Part shown: one piece after another, positions 10,001 through 25,000 of the stretch
Layout of the letters: each line of letters opens with the position of its first letter
Position numbering within the stretch: position 1 is the stretch's first letter
Origin: Edolisoma coerulescens
Lineage: Eukaryota > Chordata > Aves > Passeriformes > Campephagidae
Length of the DNA: 64,000 nt
Reading direction: 5' to 3'
Assembly (NCBI GenBank): GCA_013397115.1
Contig: VWZW01002571.1
Coordinates: 688,307-752,306, forward strand
Notes under the pieces: generated by a model
What the model was told of the DNA's origin: nothing
What the model saw: the letters and a program-made list of their open reading frames with translations, nothing else
The model's database searches: none
Program-made: the position numbers and the translations under genes

Positions 10001-13000
10001 AGAGAGAGCAGAGAAGTCATGTCAGACTGTGGGCCTGACAGCCCAGGGGTGACCACTGTATTTCCTGACAGTGGCACGACCAAAGGCAGACTTTGTGGAG
10101 ACATGAATGAGACCTCCTGAGCAGCAGGGCAAATGAGTCATTCAGGCCACTACTGAGCCGAGTGCCAGGCAGCCTTTCATACCAAATCAGCAAAGGGATA
10201 CTGCACCAAAACTTTTGCCTCTAGGACTGAGTGACCATCCTTATCTCCACGATAAATCACAGCCTGCACTGGTGCACTGTTCAGTTTTGGAAGACGTACC
10301 CTCCTAGATTCTGTGGAAATTTGATCCCAGTTAGCACTGGGAGAATGGTTTACTTCTCATGTCCACACACCAGGAAAGCCAAAGCTCTGAGGAAGGATGG
10401 AGTCTGGCCCCACAAGCTCTATTCAGTGCTCAGACCTCGGTGCAGGTGACCACTCACCTCCAACGTTAGTTTTGTATTTGTTGTAGATCTCGCGTACCCT
10501 GCGGTAGCGGAAGGCCAGTTTCCTCATCCAGTCCACTCCTTGCACACCCACTGAGGAGCTGTGATTTGCGTTGCTTCCCGAGCCACTGAACCCATCGGTG
10601 GAGAAGTTGTAGTTGCTGTTCCAGGAAAGCAGATGTGTTAGGTGTGCCACAGCAGCAGAACCCCTGCGGCATTTCTGGCGGGGCTGCCGATGGCAGCGCT
10701 GGCAGCAGCTGGAAAACACTTTGGAGAGGAGCTGCACAAGCACCGTGGCACCTGGAGAGCAGAGCCCAGCTCCTGTGGGAATGCATGCTGACACCCAACT
10801 ACAGCTGCTGCTCTGAACTGCTGCACTGATACAACTCCTTTCCCATCCTCCACTACAAAACCTTCCTTTGCTCTTCGGCTGTTCACTCCTCTGCCATATG
10901 GAGCATCCTTCCCACTTCCTCATCCTGCAGCAATAAACCCCAGCACATCTTCCAAATGTAACATCCATGCCTTTCCATCACAACTGCAGTTCCACAAGCA
11001 GATGAGCTGCTTCACCAGCTTATGACTGCAAGAAGCAAGTCCTGCTTCACCATTTTCCCCGTATTTCTTTCTCCCTGACAGACCTTTCTCAGACTTTTTC
11101 ATGAGCCAGTTCAGCTCAGCACTGTGGATGCAGAAAGCTGGAGAATCTCTCTGCAACTCAGCTTTTGGCATCCACACAGCACAAAACCTACCTCACCCTG
11201 TTTGATAGCGAGCACCATAAGCTCTCAGGGATGCAAACCACAGGAGGACTTCCAAAGGTCAAGATCATGGAATCACAGGATGGTTCAAGTTGGATAGGAT
11301 CTTCAAGATCATCTCATTCCAAACCCCTGCCATAGGCAGGGACTTTTTCCACTAGATCAGGTTACTAATCTAATGCTGTCATGAGATGTGAAGTGTTGGT
11401 TCTTCATTCCTCACTTGTCCTTGAGCACAGAGGCAGCATTCAACAGTGGACAACGTAATTCACAATATAATTTCAAAACTCGTAATGCTTTGTAGGTCTT
11501 CAAAGAAATGCCCCCCAGAAAACAAACACTTTGCCAGGTTTCATCCCCTGCATAATGCTGACCTCCATCCCTTAACCCCATCTGCATTTGAAGTCTTCAC
11601 AAAACCTGATTATATCAGCAATACATTTCCTGCATTCATTAGTACAACACCTTAGATCTTGGCCATTGTCATCAGACGCCACATCTTCTATGTGTACCTG
11701 GTCACACTCCTGTTAAAGACAAAAAAACCCCAAAAATAAAGTCATGTTGTGGTAATCCAGACACACACTGAAATTTACAGATCAAAGAAACTGTGATAGA
11801 AACCAATCTCTTCACACTTCCCAACAGCAACAAGCCATGCCACAGTGCCTCCACAAACCCAGAGAGCTTCCACTAGCTCCTCTGCCAGTACTGGGCTTTA
11901 CTTCCCAGCCCCTAGAGCTCCTTGCCCAGCCTGGGATCTGAAGTACCAGACAGGATTGTAAAAAGCACATTTCTATGGCATTTTGAGTTGTCTGCAAAAA
12001 AAGAACTTCAACACTCACTGAGTAGGTTGGACTCAAAGCTCACTTGTCACTTGAAACCCTTCTGCCATTTCAAAAAAGCAATCAAACCAAAACAAAAATA
12101 CCCCAAAACCACATTATCTGGTCAAGCATTGCCATTCCATTTTCTCAACGTGGGTCAAGAGAGCCACAGCAGTGTGGTGGCACTGCCATGGCTCTGGTGC
12201 TTAGTGCAGCTGATTTAACTCACTAAACAACACCGACAGCAGTACGTGTTGTGGTTGAGCACACAGCTAACACATGAATGACTCTCCTTCCCACACAAGA
12301 GACTATTTGGCGTTTTCATTTGGTTTTTTTGCTTTTTTCCCTGAAGCAGGGAGGTAACTCATTACCACCTTTGCAAAGTTCACTGCTGCCAGTAGTCACA
12401 GCTACAATGGAAATATCATTTAAGTCTCTGTTTGCATCAACAAAACCATCTTGTTTTTCCACGATGTGCATCAGTGATACACCTACAACTAACTGTTCCC
12501 TGTTCATACTCAGCCTTCCTAAGCCTTAAATTAGTGCTGTCAATTCTGCAAATTACATTGAGTGGAGTTACATCAAAGACAACACAAAAGAAAAAGGGAG
12601 GGTGTTGCGTCTCCTCCATGGGTACAGCCTGCTTGTCTCTGCAGCATGTCCTTCAAAGCTGTTCCACAGCCAAAGTCACCTCCTGTATTCTGTCCCTGAC
12701 TTAGTCACAGCCCTTGAGAACTGACATCCTCAAGACTGCCTTTTCCTCACATCTCCAGTCTCCATTCCAAAACAGTATCAGTGGAAGCAAAGTGCTCACC
12801 AGTCCAGAAATGCAAATACAGGAAGGACCAGACATCACTCTTTTTATTTGTATGGGTTCAAGCAGAAACCCAGCAGAAACTGAGAGAGTTCCTGACACTA
12901 GAAGGCTGCAGAATGCCTGTCTCAGTTAAGTGCACCCCTGATTTGGCTGTGCTTACAACAAGCAATAAGAGGCTCTGAAGCACAGAGCCTTCACAAACAG

Positions 13001-16000
13001 TGCAGTGTAATTCTGACATGGTAACGTGGAGTTCTGCCTTTCAAAAACATTTGCCACGTACCTCCAAGTCATTGAAAAACAAGTGAGTATCAGCAACTTC
13101 AAAAATCATCTCCTCCATGGACAGACCTGAGCCAATCACTAGAGTTGGATCCTGGAAAAACACAAAAAGAAAATGTAAATGCACTGTGGATACAGGCAGA
13201 AGGGAATTGTCGCAAATCTCTCATCAGTTAAACTGCACAGTTTTCCACTGTATATCAAACCTGGCATAATTCCAGCTACATTCAACAGTGTGAACTAAAA
13301 TTTCCCTAATATTTTAAACAACTCAATTTAAAAAAAAAAAAATTCCACATTCTGATAATACATTGACCCAAAATGTAACAAAACACTTCAGTGCTCCACA
13401 GGAGAGACTGATGCATTTTCACGGCCAGCACATACAAAACATTCAAAAATCTACAATGTATTTTGAAGGAGAAAAACCACTTCCTTTCCCTATGTGCTAG
13501 GACCTCAGTAATACCCAGTGAGGATAACACCAGTTTGACAGACTTGCATTGTAAGAAGGGACATGTTGGTGGATGTGCATCTCCTAGCTCTGTATAAAGC
13601 CAAATTTAGTTCTTTCCCTGCCCCAAACTGCTGACAAATTAGAAGTACCACCTTACTCAGTTAAAAAAAAAATCTATTCCTTTTCCAAAGACTAACATTT
13701 AATTCTGCATGACAGAAATGGGTTTTCTTCCATGGAAAAGACAATTATTACCTTGCCATATTTTTGAGCATAAGACCCTGTGAGAAGGGAATGGAAGATG
13801 ATAATGGTCTCATCCAGGTCCCAGAGAAACACCCGCTGCAAAGAGAACAAGAGCAGGTTAGAGCTATTCCAGGCACTGAACTACAATACAGGAGCAAGTT
13901 TTAGAGTTAATTTTGTGGTTAGCTGCAGTATGCTTTAACAGGTATAAACAACAGTTCTCATCTTACAGGTTGAACACATTCAACTCTTCAGTTTATTGCA
14001 GTGGGAGTTTATTTACTGCTGCAGAAGTGCACACTCAGACTAAGGCTCTTTGGTCAGCCTGTTTCAAAAGCTTCTCTTGCTTCTATAGTTATAAAAGTAA
14101 AGCTTAGAGTGCTAATGAACTTTAGAGCCCTGCTGAGGTAGAAGTGTACTTCCTGTGATCTGGAGAGCACCAGGTACATGCCCTTGGTGTTTGTCAGAGA
14201 AACCTTTGTTATAAATAAGGCAATGGGCTGCCATGAGGAATGGCAGAGTTTTGGTACAGAAGGACTTTGATATTGAGAGCTGGGCCAACATGTGGGGTGG
14301 AATAACCCCTCACACTGGTCCAGGCTGAAGGAGCTGGAGGGCAGATTGGACACCAGTACAAGCCAGCAGCACTCTCTCCCTGTGGATAAGATGACCTTCC
14401 TGCTGGAGTGTGCCACGTGTGCCAGAAAGGAGGTGCTGTCTCATCCTAGCTGGCACTGGGAAGGTTACCCCAGATTGCATCCCTGGTCCCAGAGATCTGT
14501 GAGGAAATGAGAGTTGCCAGCAAAATGCTATCGAGATGGCCAGCAGCCCAGAGGAGAGGCTAAGGAAACTGGGATGGCTTATTTCAGCAAAGAGGAGACT
14601 AAGGGATATCTAACAGGAGACCACAACTAATTGAAAGGGAACTTCAAAGGAGACAGAGACAAATTCTTCTCAACAGTGGCAGATGGAAAATTGCTGTGGA
14701 AGAAGAAGGGGAAATTTGCAGCATGGGAGATTTCAACTGGAGACAGAAAACCTCCTTCCCTGGGTGGATGTGGTAGTGCTGGGGCAGATCACTAAGTACA
14801 GGATCTCACTGTCTAGGTACAGGATCTTCAGCCTTGGAGGCTCTCGTGGCTCAGGCAGACAAAGCCATAGCCCCAGTGCTGGGGACAGCCTTGCTCTGGG
14901 CATGGGGCTGTAGTAGAGACACCTGGATGTCTCCTCAATGACACCACTAAGATTCCAAGAGCTGTTTTAAGTGATGCTTTGGGTTTGAAAGGGACTTTGA
15001 AAACCATCCAGTTCCAAACCCTCTGCCATGGGCAGGGACACCTTCTACTAGACCAGGTTGCTCCAAGCCCTGTCCAGCCTGGCCTTGGACACTTCCAGGG
15101 ATGGGGCAGCCACAAATTGCCTAGGCAGCCTGTGCCAGGGCCTCCCCACCTTCACAGGGAAGACATTTTTTCCCAATATCTAATCTAAACCTATTCTCTT
15201 TCAATTTGAACCCATGGGGACAGACCTTTTAGTAGGGCCTGTAGTGATAGAACAAGGGGGAATGGTTTTAAACTCAAAGAGAGTAAATTTAGACTAGATG
15301 TAAAGAAGACATTTTTTACAACTAAAGTGGTGAGGCACCGGCACAGGTTGCCCAGAGAGGTGGTGGATGCCCCATCCCTGAAAACATTCAAGACCAGGTT
15401 GGACAGAGCTCTGAGCAACCTGATCTACTTGAACACGTCCCTGTTCATGGCACGGTGGTTGGACTAGATGAACCTGAAAGGGCTCTTCAACCCAAACTAT
15501 TCTATAATCCCCTTCCATTTCCACGGAGACGGAATGAAAAAAAGGGAAGAAAATTTTCACCATCACACTATTCTGCAATGCTTCTTGTAGAAAAGAAGAT
15601 CACTATTTACCTCCAGTTCACTGTCCTGTGAGGAGGAGGTATCTGCTTTCCTCTTCCCTCTGTTCTTTCCAGGGATGTTTTTTCTTGCTTGCTCATCTAA
15701 CTCTTTACTGGCTGTCGCTCTTGGTAGCAAAGGACTTGTGGATGCATCTCCTGGAAGAAAGAAATCACACAGCTCTCATCCCCTCGTGTCTCAAAACAAA
15801 CCAATATAGCACTGGCCACAAACCACCTTAGCAAAAGGTAAGACTTACTTTACTATGTGGATGCAGTAGTAGTTGAACCCTGATTAGAACATAAACCATG
15901 ATTTCTTTGTCCCATCATTTCAAAACAGCTCCTTCTCCTCAATTCAGTCCCCCAGGACTGAGCTATTGCAAGAGCTATTGCCTGCAGAGCAAAGCCAGAG

Positions 16001-19000
16001 CAGAGCACCCTCCATCCAAAGGCCTGGAACCCCGCAGTCGTTTCACTACCTTGGAACTACTTTATTACTCAACTATTTTATTTAATGGACAGTTGAATGT
16101 AAAAGAGTAACAGCGATGATGTTGGCCCTTGAGACACAGCCTTGGCCAAGCAGCATGGCCATGACTGATGGGGACACAAGATGCAGCCTGTTCTGCTACT
16201 GGTAAGAACACCCTTCCCAGGGAAAGAGTACACCACCTCCCTAAAAATCATTAATTTTGATGTGCAGAGTGTAAGGACCATGATGGGAGATACTCTATGA
16301 ATCCTTTATTACAGCTCAGGCAGAAGAATTAACATCCCAGGCATCTGCCTAGCTAGTTCCAAAATAGGACCAGACCTGTAGAAGGAGGGCAGAGGGCACA
16401 GGGGGCTTGGAAGAGCTTTAATTCAGTCTGGGGCCTGAAGATGAGACACTGCAATTCCTATGAAAATCAATGCAAAATGGTGAACCTGGAGAACTCCTGA
16501 GCTAAGAAAATGGCACTGAAAACATCAACAACTGGGCCATTCCCATGACCTTGAAATAACAGGTCAGTTCCTTTAGGTTTGGTTTTCAGCAGCAAATGAG
16601 AACTAATTCTCATGAATAAATCCGCTGTTGCTCACCTCAACTAGAGGGCAACTATTCCCTGAAAGAGGGAAAGGGCTTGGAACACCACACTTCTTGATGT
16701 ACATCACCCACGTCGATAGCATCCCATCAGGTAAAGAGGGGAGGGGTTTGAACTTCACTGAGCCCCAGACTACAGATTTGTATGCTTGGCTCACTGGCAA
16801 CCACCCATCCCTGCTTGCAAGTTGTGTGACTGAGCTGGAGGACTTGGCTGAGCTCAGGTACTCCTGATGGACCTGGGGAAGATGGATAAGCAAAGTGCTA
16901 CAAAGGCAATCACTCAGCACCTCCCCCAGCAGGCTGACACCTAGCCCCTCTCCGAGCAAGACCCATCCTAGAAGCCAAACCCCACACATCCACCTCTTCC
17001 TCTACTTCAGTTTTTATTGCTGAACATGCTATTATATAGTATGGAAAATCCCTTTAGTCAGCTCATGTCAGCTGCCCCAGCTGTGTCCCCTTCCAGGGTC
17101 TTGTGTATCTCAAGCCTTCTTGCTGGGAGTGTGAAGGGGAGAAAGCCCTAACCCTGTACAAGGATTGTTCAGCAGGAGCAAAAACACTCTGTGTTATCAG
17201 CATTGCTTTAGCTAGGAATCCAAAGCACAGCACCAGCACAGTTGCTGGGAAGAAAATTTCCTCCAGCCTGGCCGGATCCAGCGCACCAACAAAAATGACT
17301 GGAATCTGGATTTTTTTTCCCCCAGCCTTCAAATCTGCAATAGGCAGCAGATTTCAATCTAAAACTGCTCAACAACACAGGAACAATCTCCTAACTCCTT
17401 GTGCAAGACACCAGAAGAAAGCACCAAGTTTTTGCTCTTGTCCTTGATAAATTTAAGAAACCCTGTTTTTCAAGAAACTTTAGCCTACACTCCTGAGGGT
17501 GGGACACAACCCAGCACTGGTGGAAATGACCAAAGGTGTGACTTCTCTAGAACCGGCAATTAAACCTTTTCAATACCCTTTCTACTTCCCTTACCAGCTC
17601 AAATCTTCTCTACCAGACAAGTGCCAGTGACTGACTGCTCTGCAGATGCAGATGTGCCCACAGCAAAGCACAGCAGAGCAGCTGTTTGCAATGATGAGGT
17701 GGAGGAAAAGGAAAGCATGTACTGCTGGGCACATCAGAGACCAGCTCATCGAGAGGGGATGGCTGAACCAGCTCTTGAAAATGCAGGAGCAGTCCTGGAG
17801 GACTCCCGTAAATGGGACTGGCAGCTATGTCATGGCTGCCAGGTACTCTGAACACCTGGCTGCAGGAGAGAAAGATGCAGCAGGAGCTACTGAGACTGAA
17901 TACAAGCAACTGCCCTGTAGCCCAAGTGAACACCCAGTCCCCAGGGAGCTGCTGCTGGCAACTCTTCAAGTGACCCCTTGCACTCCCTGTCCCTGGAGCA
18001 CACAGAGTACATGGAGGTGTCCTGGAATCGCAGCAGTAGAAGGCTTCTGATACATAAGCATGGCTGGCCCACCATAATACTCTGCACACCAGTGAGACCA
18101 GTCTGACAAGGAAGGCAAGTGTTCCATCTGGCCCAGCATGAAAAGATGCTGCAGGTACCCTTTGGAGATGTTTCCCCACACCTGCCCCCTGCACTGTTTA
18201 GCAGAGGTATTTTGCAGCTGTATTTTACAGACCCCGCCTCACCAGAGGAAGGTCTCTGCACTGCCCGTGCCGGCACCAGGGCATTTGGTTTCTCGGCTGG
18301 GTACGTGGTCGTGGCTAATGCCATGCCTTCCGTGCTGCTGGCTGCTGGTGGCACCACTCCGAAGCCTGAGCTCGGGTAACAGGTCTGGTACTGACTCTGG
18401 CCAAGGATCGTGTACGTAGGATACTCCTGTTGGAAGAAAGAGTCAGTGATGGTAGGATACGTTATTCAGAAAACACTCCCAATCAGGATGACTTTTGTAT
18501 TAGAATATCCTGTCCAAGAAAAATCCCAGCAAGAACACAGTCTGACTTTATGCTGTTTCATTCTGCACATGTAAGACATTCCCAAAAAGGGCTGAGAGCT
18601 TTAGCTGCCCAATGGCCCCTGCACAGGCAGGTTTTGCAGAGGAGACCAGTGATCATAGGGCCATTCCTCTGCTTCCAGTGTCTGCAAAAATGAATTCATA
18701 GTGAATGATGTGATAGTAACAGGGGAGTGGAGTGGATGCCAAGACATCAGTGCGCTCTGTGCTCTGGAATGTGTGGTTTTGTCTTGCATTTGACTTCCTG
18801 ATATCAGATGTACTGACAGTGACAGAAAGCGACCTTGGGCCTCGCTGAGGGCACAACTACAGGATAAATGGCCCTTATTCATGTCCTGACTTCATCAAGC
18901 AATAATTCTGCATGCTGTGCTGGAAGGCATTCATTTATGAAAACTACTTAATTCATTCAGGAGATCACTGAGCACCTGGAGCTGTGCTTGAGGATTTTAA

Positions 19001-22000
19001 CTTCTGCTACTGACAGTAAAAATATCAGCAACCCCAAACGCCACATCACACTGTTCTGGTACACTGTGCTCTCCTGATTTCCTTGAAGAACAGCCTAGGT
19101 TTGTGAACCACATACTTTGGTCTGAAATACTAAAAGAAAATCTTTTATTTTTCCCTTACGGTTCCAAGCAAGTTTATGCTTAAAAAGCAACAGCATTAGC
19201 ACAGAAGGATTTTTGTGCATCCATTGCATTTTCCACACTTCCTGTATTCTCTGAAAAGCTGGACTTGCTTTGTATATCCAAGTACTCAGAATGGCAGTTA
19301 ACCACCCACAGACGTAAAAGGCAGGGGGAAATGGTCTTTGCTGGCTTGCAGGGCTGTTTCACTTTGTTCTAGTCCACCATCAGAATGCACACCCTACTTT
19401 ACTGGGTTGGTGTTCTGTTTGTGTACTACCTCATTTCCTATCCTTGCTGAGGGAGAACAAAGGCATCCAAAAAACATCCACGTCTAATCCTCCCTGTAGG
19501 TTTAGTCCTCAAAATAGTTGAATTATTTCTTCCCCTCCATCTCTCTTGCAGAGATCTCAGTTCAAGACTCACCTCACAAATTGCAGATGAGGCAACTGCT
19601 TTGAACAGATGAAGTGTATTTGTTGCAAAGGCCAAAGGGAGAAGCACCATGGTCAAAGAGACAGAAGGAGTGATTTGGTGATTTTGAGTTACACACTGAG
19701 CCTCACAACTCCAGTACCACTGTGCTCCATTTGAAGTGACATTCCCATGTTAGTTTTGAGCAACATGTTAAACAAAGGTAAAGGAGATGGTGCACATAAA
19801 TTTACCAAAGAGTTTTACCTGTGAGATGCTGGCTACTGCTGATGTGGAAATATTGACAACAGTTGAGGATGTAGAGACTGGACTGGCATTGGTAGTTGAT
19901 GCTGTAAAATTGAGAATTACCGCATTAAATATTCTAGAAAAGCATAAGAAATGAGAAGTTGTGAAATAAATACTTACTAGGCAAAAGTACAAGCATTCGT
20001 GCTTCCAGCAGCACTCTGCTACTAACAGCCAAAAAAGAACTGGGGTGTATTTTGACACCAGTCACATTTCAATTGGGTTTACAGGGAAGGAAAGCTAGTA
20101 CATCTTTAAAAACAGTCCTTTCAAATGGTTCAGAAACCTTTTCCCTCCGTGGTTGCTAAGCAATTGGTGTAGAATTAAAAAGGTTTTACATCTTTACTAC
20201 ATGTTTTGATGAGACAACAATTCCATTCTGATAGTCAGTCAGTAGCAGTTGAAAATGAATCAGAATAAATCAAGAAAAAGGACATGAATGTGTTTAAATC
20301 AGTTCTGTTAAAAAAAGATCTCAGCATCGAACTTAGCATTTTTAGTCTAATTAGATTTAAAATTTAAGGAAACATTAAGAATGTTTCAAATAGTAGAAGA
20401 AGAGTGTTTCCTGCTGGAGAAAGTGAACATCTCTCCCAACATCCCTGTGTCTAGAACTGCTTTATGGATGTGACTTTCTGAAATAATCTGTCAACAGCTC
20501 ATAGGACGAATTCTTAGAGATGTGCAGTTGTTAGTATCAACTTGAAGATGTTTCACAGCCTTCATGTCACTGCATTCAGCTCTCCCAAAACACAGAAAAG
20601 GCTGCTAGAGCAGCACTTGGGAACGCCAGTCATTCAGCAGTTTTTGAGGGATTGCAGACACAGGGCTACTCCATTAAACATTTCTCAACGTGGGGTTTTG
20701 GGACTCACAAGGATAACAACAAATAATTAAATCAGCATGAACAAAACCAGAATGTACAAAACCAGATGCCACCAAGAACTATTTTCTTTTCTAAACCACC
20801 TTTCTTTGCACACAAATAAAACCAAAAAATCACTATTAGATGCTTATGTAAAGACTTGCAGAAACCCACAGTATCCCTACTTTACCATCAATCTGAGAAA
20901 AACCCTCATTTTCTGAAAATACCACCATGTAGAATTCACCCCAAGAACTCAAGCTTCTGAAGGCTTCAGTCCTGCTGCCCCAGGGGAACAGACCCACCAT
21001 GAACTCTTAACCAGTGTATGTTGTGCTACAGCAAGCACCGATGCTACCTGGTGCCTCCTGGAAAGAGGAATGGATCCAAAATATGCCTCAAAACAGGTAA
21101 GCAAACAAAACAAACAGATCTTAAAAGACGTGTAGAAATACACAGTATTTACAGGAGGTGAGAAATATGAAGGGTGTCATCTCTGTGGAAGCAGAAACAA
21201 AGGGAAGTAATTAGCCCCAGAAACATTTAGAAAAAGGCAAAAGGGCTGCACTGAACAGCAATGATGGCAATGAAGACACTTAACGACCTGCAGGAGCTCC
21301 ACAACTACTTGAAGCCCAGCTGTGAGAGCCAAGGAACCTGTCACAGACACTTCTCATAAGCAACTGATCAAAAACAGGGGGCAGTTTCCAAATAAAACTC
21401 CTTCCAACTACACATTATGGAAACTACCAAGGCTGTTATCACAAGAGAAGGTCCCTTCCTAGGCCCCTGTGAAACCCAGCTCTCCAGAAAAGACCCTTGC
21501 CAACCAAACAAACCTGCCATGCAGCCGGGGCAGAGCAACTCTCTGGAAGACAGATTGTTACACCACTGCTCTCAAGACTTATTATGGAGAGGAAACAGAA
21601 AGTGATTCTTATCTGTAGTGCTCTGCAGAGGCTGCTTCCCCACTGAGATTGATTACAGGAGTTAAGAAATGAGAAAAAAGATTTCAAGGTTTGGCATTCC
21701 CTCATATGAACTTCATTGTTTATCATAACTCTGGTCTCCCTCCAACATGTCTTTTTAATAATCCTGTATCTAAACAGTGCTACATTCCACATATTTTCAA
21801 AAAGTTCCCACCACATGGATGAACCAATTCTTTCTGCACTGTGGGCCACTTCCTTTTACCTGTGAATGGACCAGAACCATGCAAAAATATTTGGCACGGA
21901 TTTGCCAAACATGACGCCAAGGTCTGAGGTGTAAAAAGACCAGCAACCACAAGCACTGCATTAAAGGTGCCGTGACTCTTTTTTCTTTTCTTTATCCCCC

Positions 22001-25000
22001 ACTTCAGACCTCATCCCCAGACATTACATCCCTGCCTCTCCTACCTTATTAATCCCAATCTGCTTTGCTTCAATCATTTTCAAACAGCCAAAACCAGAAC
22101 CATGCACTGAAACTCCCCTCCAGTGGGTCAGCATCATTGTATGACTGTGTCTCACCCTGCTGATTTGAGTGGAGAGAATAGACAGATATTCCAGGGATTA
22201 CTATTAAAACAACTCTGTCCATCCTTCCAGCTTCTGCTCTCCACCACCTCTCTGGCACCAGCCCCTTGTCCTGACCTGACCCCTTGGTGGGCTGCTTGAT
22301 AAGGAAACCCAGCAAATATGAAAAAGGAAGTTTCCTGCCAGTCTGTAAAAAGTTTTTCCAAAAAGCAACAGCATTTGCATAATTGGGGTGACTTTTGCGC
22401 ACTTGGGGGTGACTTGTGCACACTTTCAGAGAGCAGCCTGCAGGGAAACTTCTCACATCACACATTCTCCCAGCAGCACAGATAAAAATCCTTCTCCTGT
22501 GTGAAAGCCTGACAAAGCTGGGTTTGTGCAGTTTGCAGAAGAGAAGGCTCCAGGGAGACTTTAGAGCCCCTTCCAGCATCCAGAGGGGCTCAGAGAGAGC
22601 AGGAGAAGGACTTTGGACAAGGGATGGAGTGACAGGATAAGGGGGAATGGCTTCTCACTGCCAGAGGGCAGGGTTAGATGGGTAAAGGAATTCTTGGATG
22701 TGAGGGTGCCCAGCGAAGCTGTGGCTGCCCCATCCCTGGAAGTGTCCAAGGCCAAGCTGGACAGGGCTTGGAGCAACCTGGGATAGTGGAAGGTGTCCCT
22801 GCCCATGGCAGAGAGGTTGGAAGCAGATAATCTTTAAGGTCCCTTCCAGCCCAAACCAGTCTGTGATTTTATAATTCTTCTACAGAGCGAGGCCTGACAC
22901 GGGTCTGTCACCTCACCAATCCCCAGGGATCCACCTGCTCCCCATGGGACGTCACTGGGAAATCTGGCAGGGGTCATGTTGTGTAGAACCATTCCTGACC
23001 CTTGGCAGTTAAAGCTGGTGCTGTAAGACACATTAAGTCATTCTGCTGATGGCAGTATGGGAAGGATGGTTATGCTGGAAGGAAGGGAGTATTTCCAGTA
23101 TTGCCTTCCTTGTGTTACGAATGTGGAAAGTGAATTAAGGATAAATATTACACTACGCCATTGACTGTCACAATAATGCAAGCTGAGGAAGTACCATGAC
23201 ATACCACATGACTTTCCTCAGTGAGAGACATGCTAAAACCCACTCATTGCTAATTTTAAGAATTATCCTCCTTTTCTTGGCTCTCATGAGACCACATCTG
23301 GTTATGGCATTCAGTTTGGCGCCTCAAGCACAAGAAACATGTTGATAAAATTCAGTGGGTCTGATAAAGAGACACCAAGCCAGTCAGGGATCTGGAGAAC
23401 GTGCCCTGCAAGGGGCATTTCAGGGGAGAGGGACTGTCCAGCCAGGAGAGGAGGTGGCTTTGGGGACCTAATGCAGCCTGCTGGTACCTGTATGGACATT
23501 AGTGAGAGGACAGACACAGGGTCTTTTTGCAGGTATGCAGCAGCAGGAGGAGAGAAATGGTCAGAACATGAAAGAGGGAAAGCTCCAAGTTGACAAAAAG
23601 AAATAAGTTTCATCATAATGACAGTCAGGTTCTGGAAGTGGCAAAATTTCCATCCTCAGAGGTTTTGCACATCCAACGAGATAAAGCTCTGAGCAACCTG
23701 GTTCTGAATTCTGTATCAACTATTCTTTGAGCAGGAAGCTGAACTAAAAATCTCCTTAAGTACCTGAATTATTCTGTGAAAATATTCCACAAGAAATATA
23801 TTACGAATTCCTGAAATGCTTTATAAAATCTTCAAAGAAAGAGACAAATTTTCACAATTCATCACCAAAATATAAATGGCAAAAATCCAGCCTAAAGAAA
23901 AGGTATCAATTTGCACATATGTGCCATAAGCAACAATATTCCATTATTCAGTTATCTGGCACATTCACTCCTAAAAACTGCTGTGGAAGCTGGTGAAATT
24001 CAGCACCTGCCTTCTTAGATGTGACACTTCCAGCAACTATAATATTTGTATGGTAGTTCTATACTGAGAAATTCACTTCCTAGCAGATCTACCAACCCAG
24101 TGTGTGTAATATGCAAGAGCCATCTACCTCCAGAAGGAATTAAAAACAAATGTTTAAAAATCTCACTTCAGTCAGCGTATTTCTTGACATCAAGCTAAAG
24201 ACCACAAACAAAGAGAAATGCAAGAGCATTCCCAGTAAAGCATGCAAGAACACAGCATTTAGTCTCCTTTCCCCTTCCCATTTGCTCTTCATCCTGTTCA
24301 GCCCAGCAGCATGGCACCAACGAGCCAGCCTGGTACACACAGGTATGAGGCAAATACAAACCCAGACAGACACAGGCACAAAGAAAAAAGAGGCAAAGCA
24401 TGAAGAAGCATGCACAAACCAAGGACAAGCGTGCGAGCCTCTCTAGTTTGGTATCTGGACTCGGTTAGGCAGAGAGAGATGCAGATAAAAACCATGCCAA
24501 GTTACCTTCAATGGAATAAGAATAATGTGCTGGGCTGGGCTGGCTTGTGGTTAACCCTGTAGTGCAGGTAAGAACACTGTGCTGACTTGTAGATGGAGTC
24601 TGAATTAAACCACTTTCAGGTTTCATACCTGGCCACAGTGCACCTGAATCAGATAAATTGGACCAGTTACAAACAAATATGCTGGGACCAAACAGCATGC
24701 TCCTACCTCAGATTAAGATTTTGCTCTTCACAAAAGCAAGTAACAAATGACACATGGAAAATGTTTCATTTCGGCAATAGCAAGCGCTGACTGTCAGGCT
24801 GTGCAGGAATTAGAGCTGGTGACCAAATGGCTGAAAAAGAGAAAATTAAAAGCACCAAGAAGGCTAATTTGCAAAGCTTTTAACTAAAAATCTGCTTGTG
24901 TCACTAAGATTCATTGCCCATGCAAAGGACCTGCCAATCGCTGTGATTTTGGGCTGAGCTACACAGCACTGCAAGTGACATCAGCTGTTACACAGTGAGG

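Larger units (their letters stand above)
13836..15610 (-). other. EYA3: EYA3 intron 10
   Basis: GT/AG intron dominated by CR1: a decayed + copy at about 14535-14775, then a - and + inverted pair at 14976-15513. Confidence 0.9.
19902..24505 (-). other. EYA3: EYA3 intron 7
   Basis: GT/AG intron with CR1 copies at about 22530-22878 and 23270-23780. The remainder has no recognised feature. Confidence 0.9.

Noticed and set aside
17610..18194. 194-codon - strand ORF next to EYA3 exon 9
   Set aside because: It ends inside the intron in a frame not used by EYA3. Cys/Leu/Ser-rich chance frame.
22070..22579. 169-codon - strand ORF in EYA3 intron 7
   Set aside because: It partly overlaps a CR1 copy and has no recognised motif.
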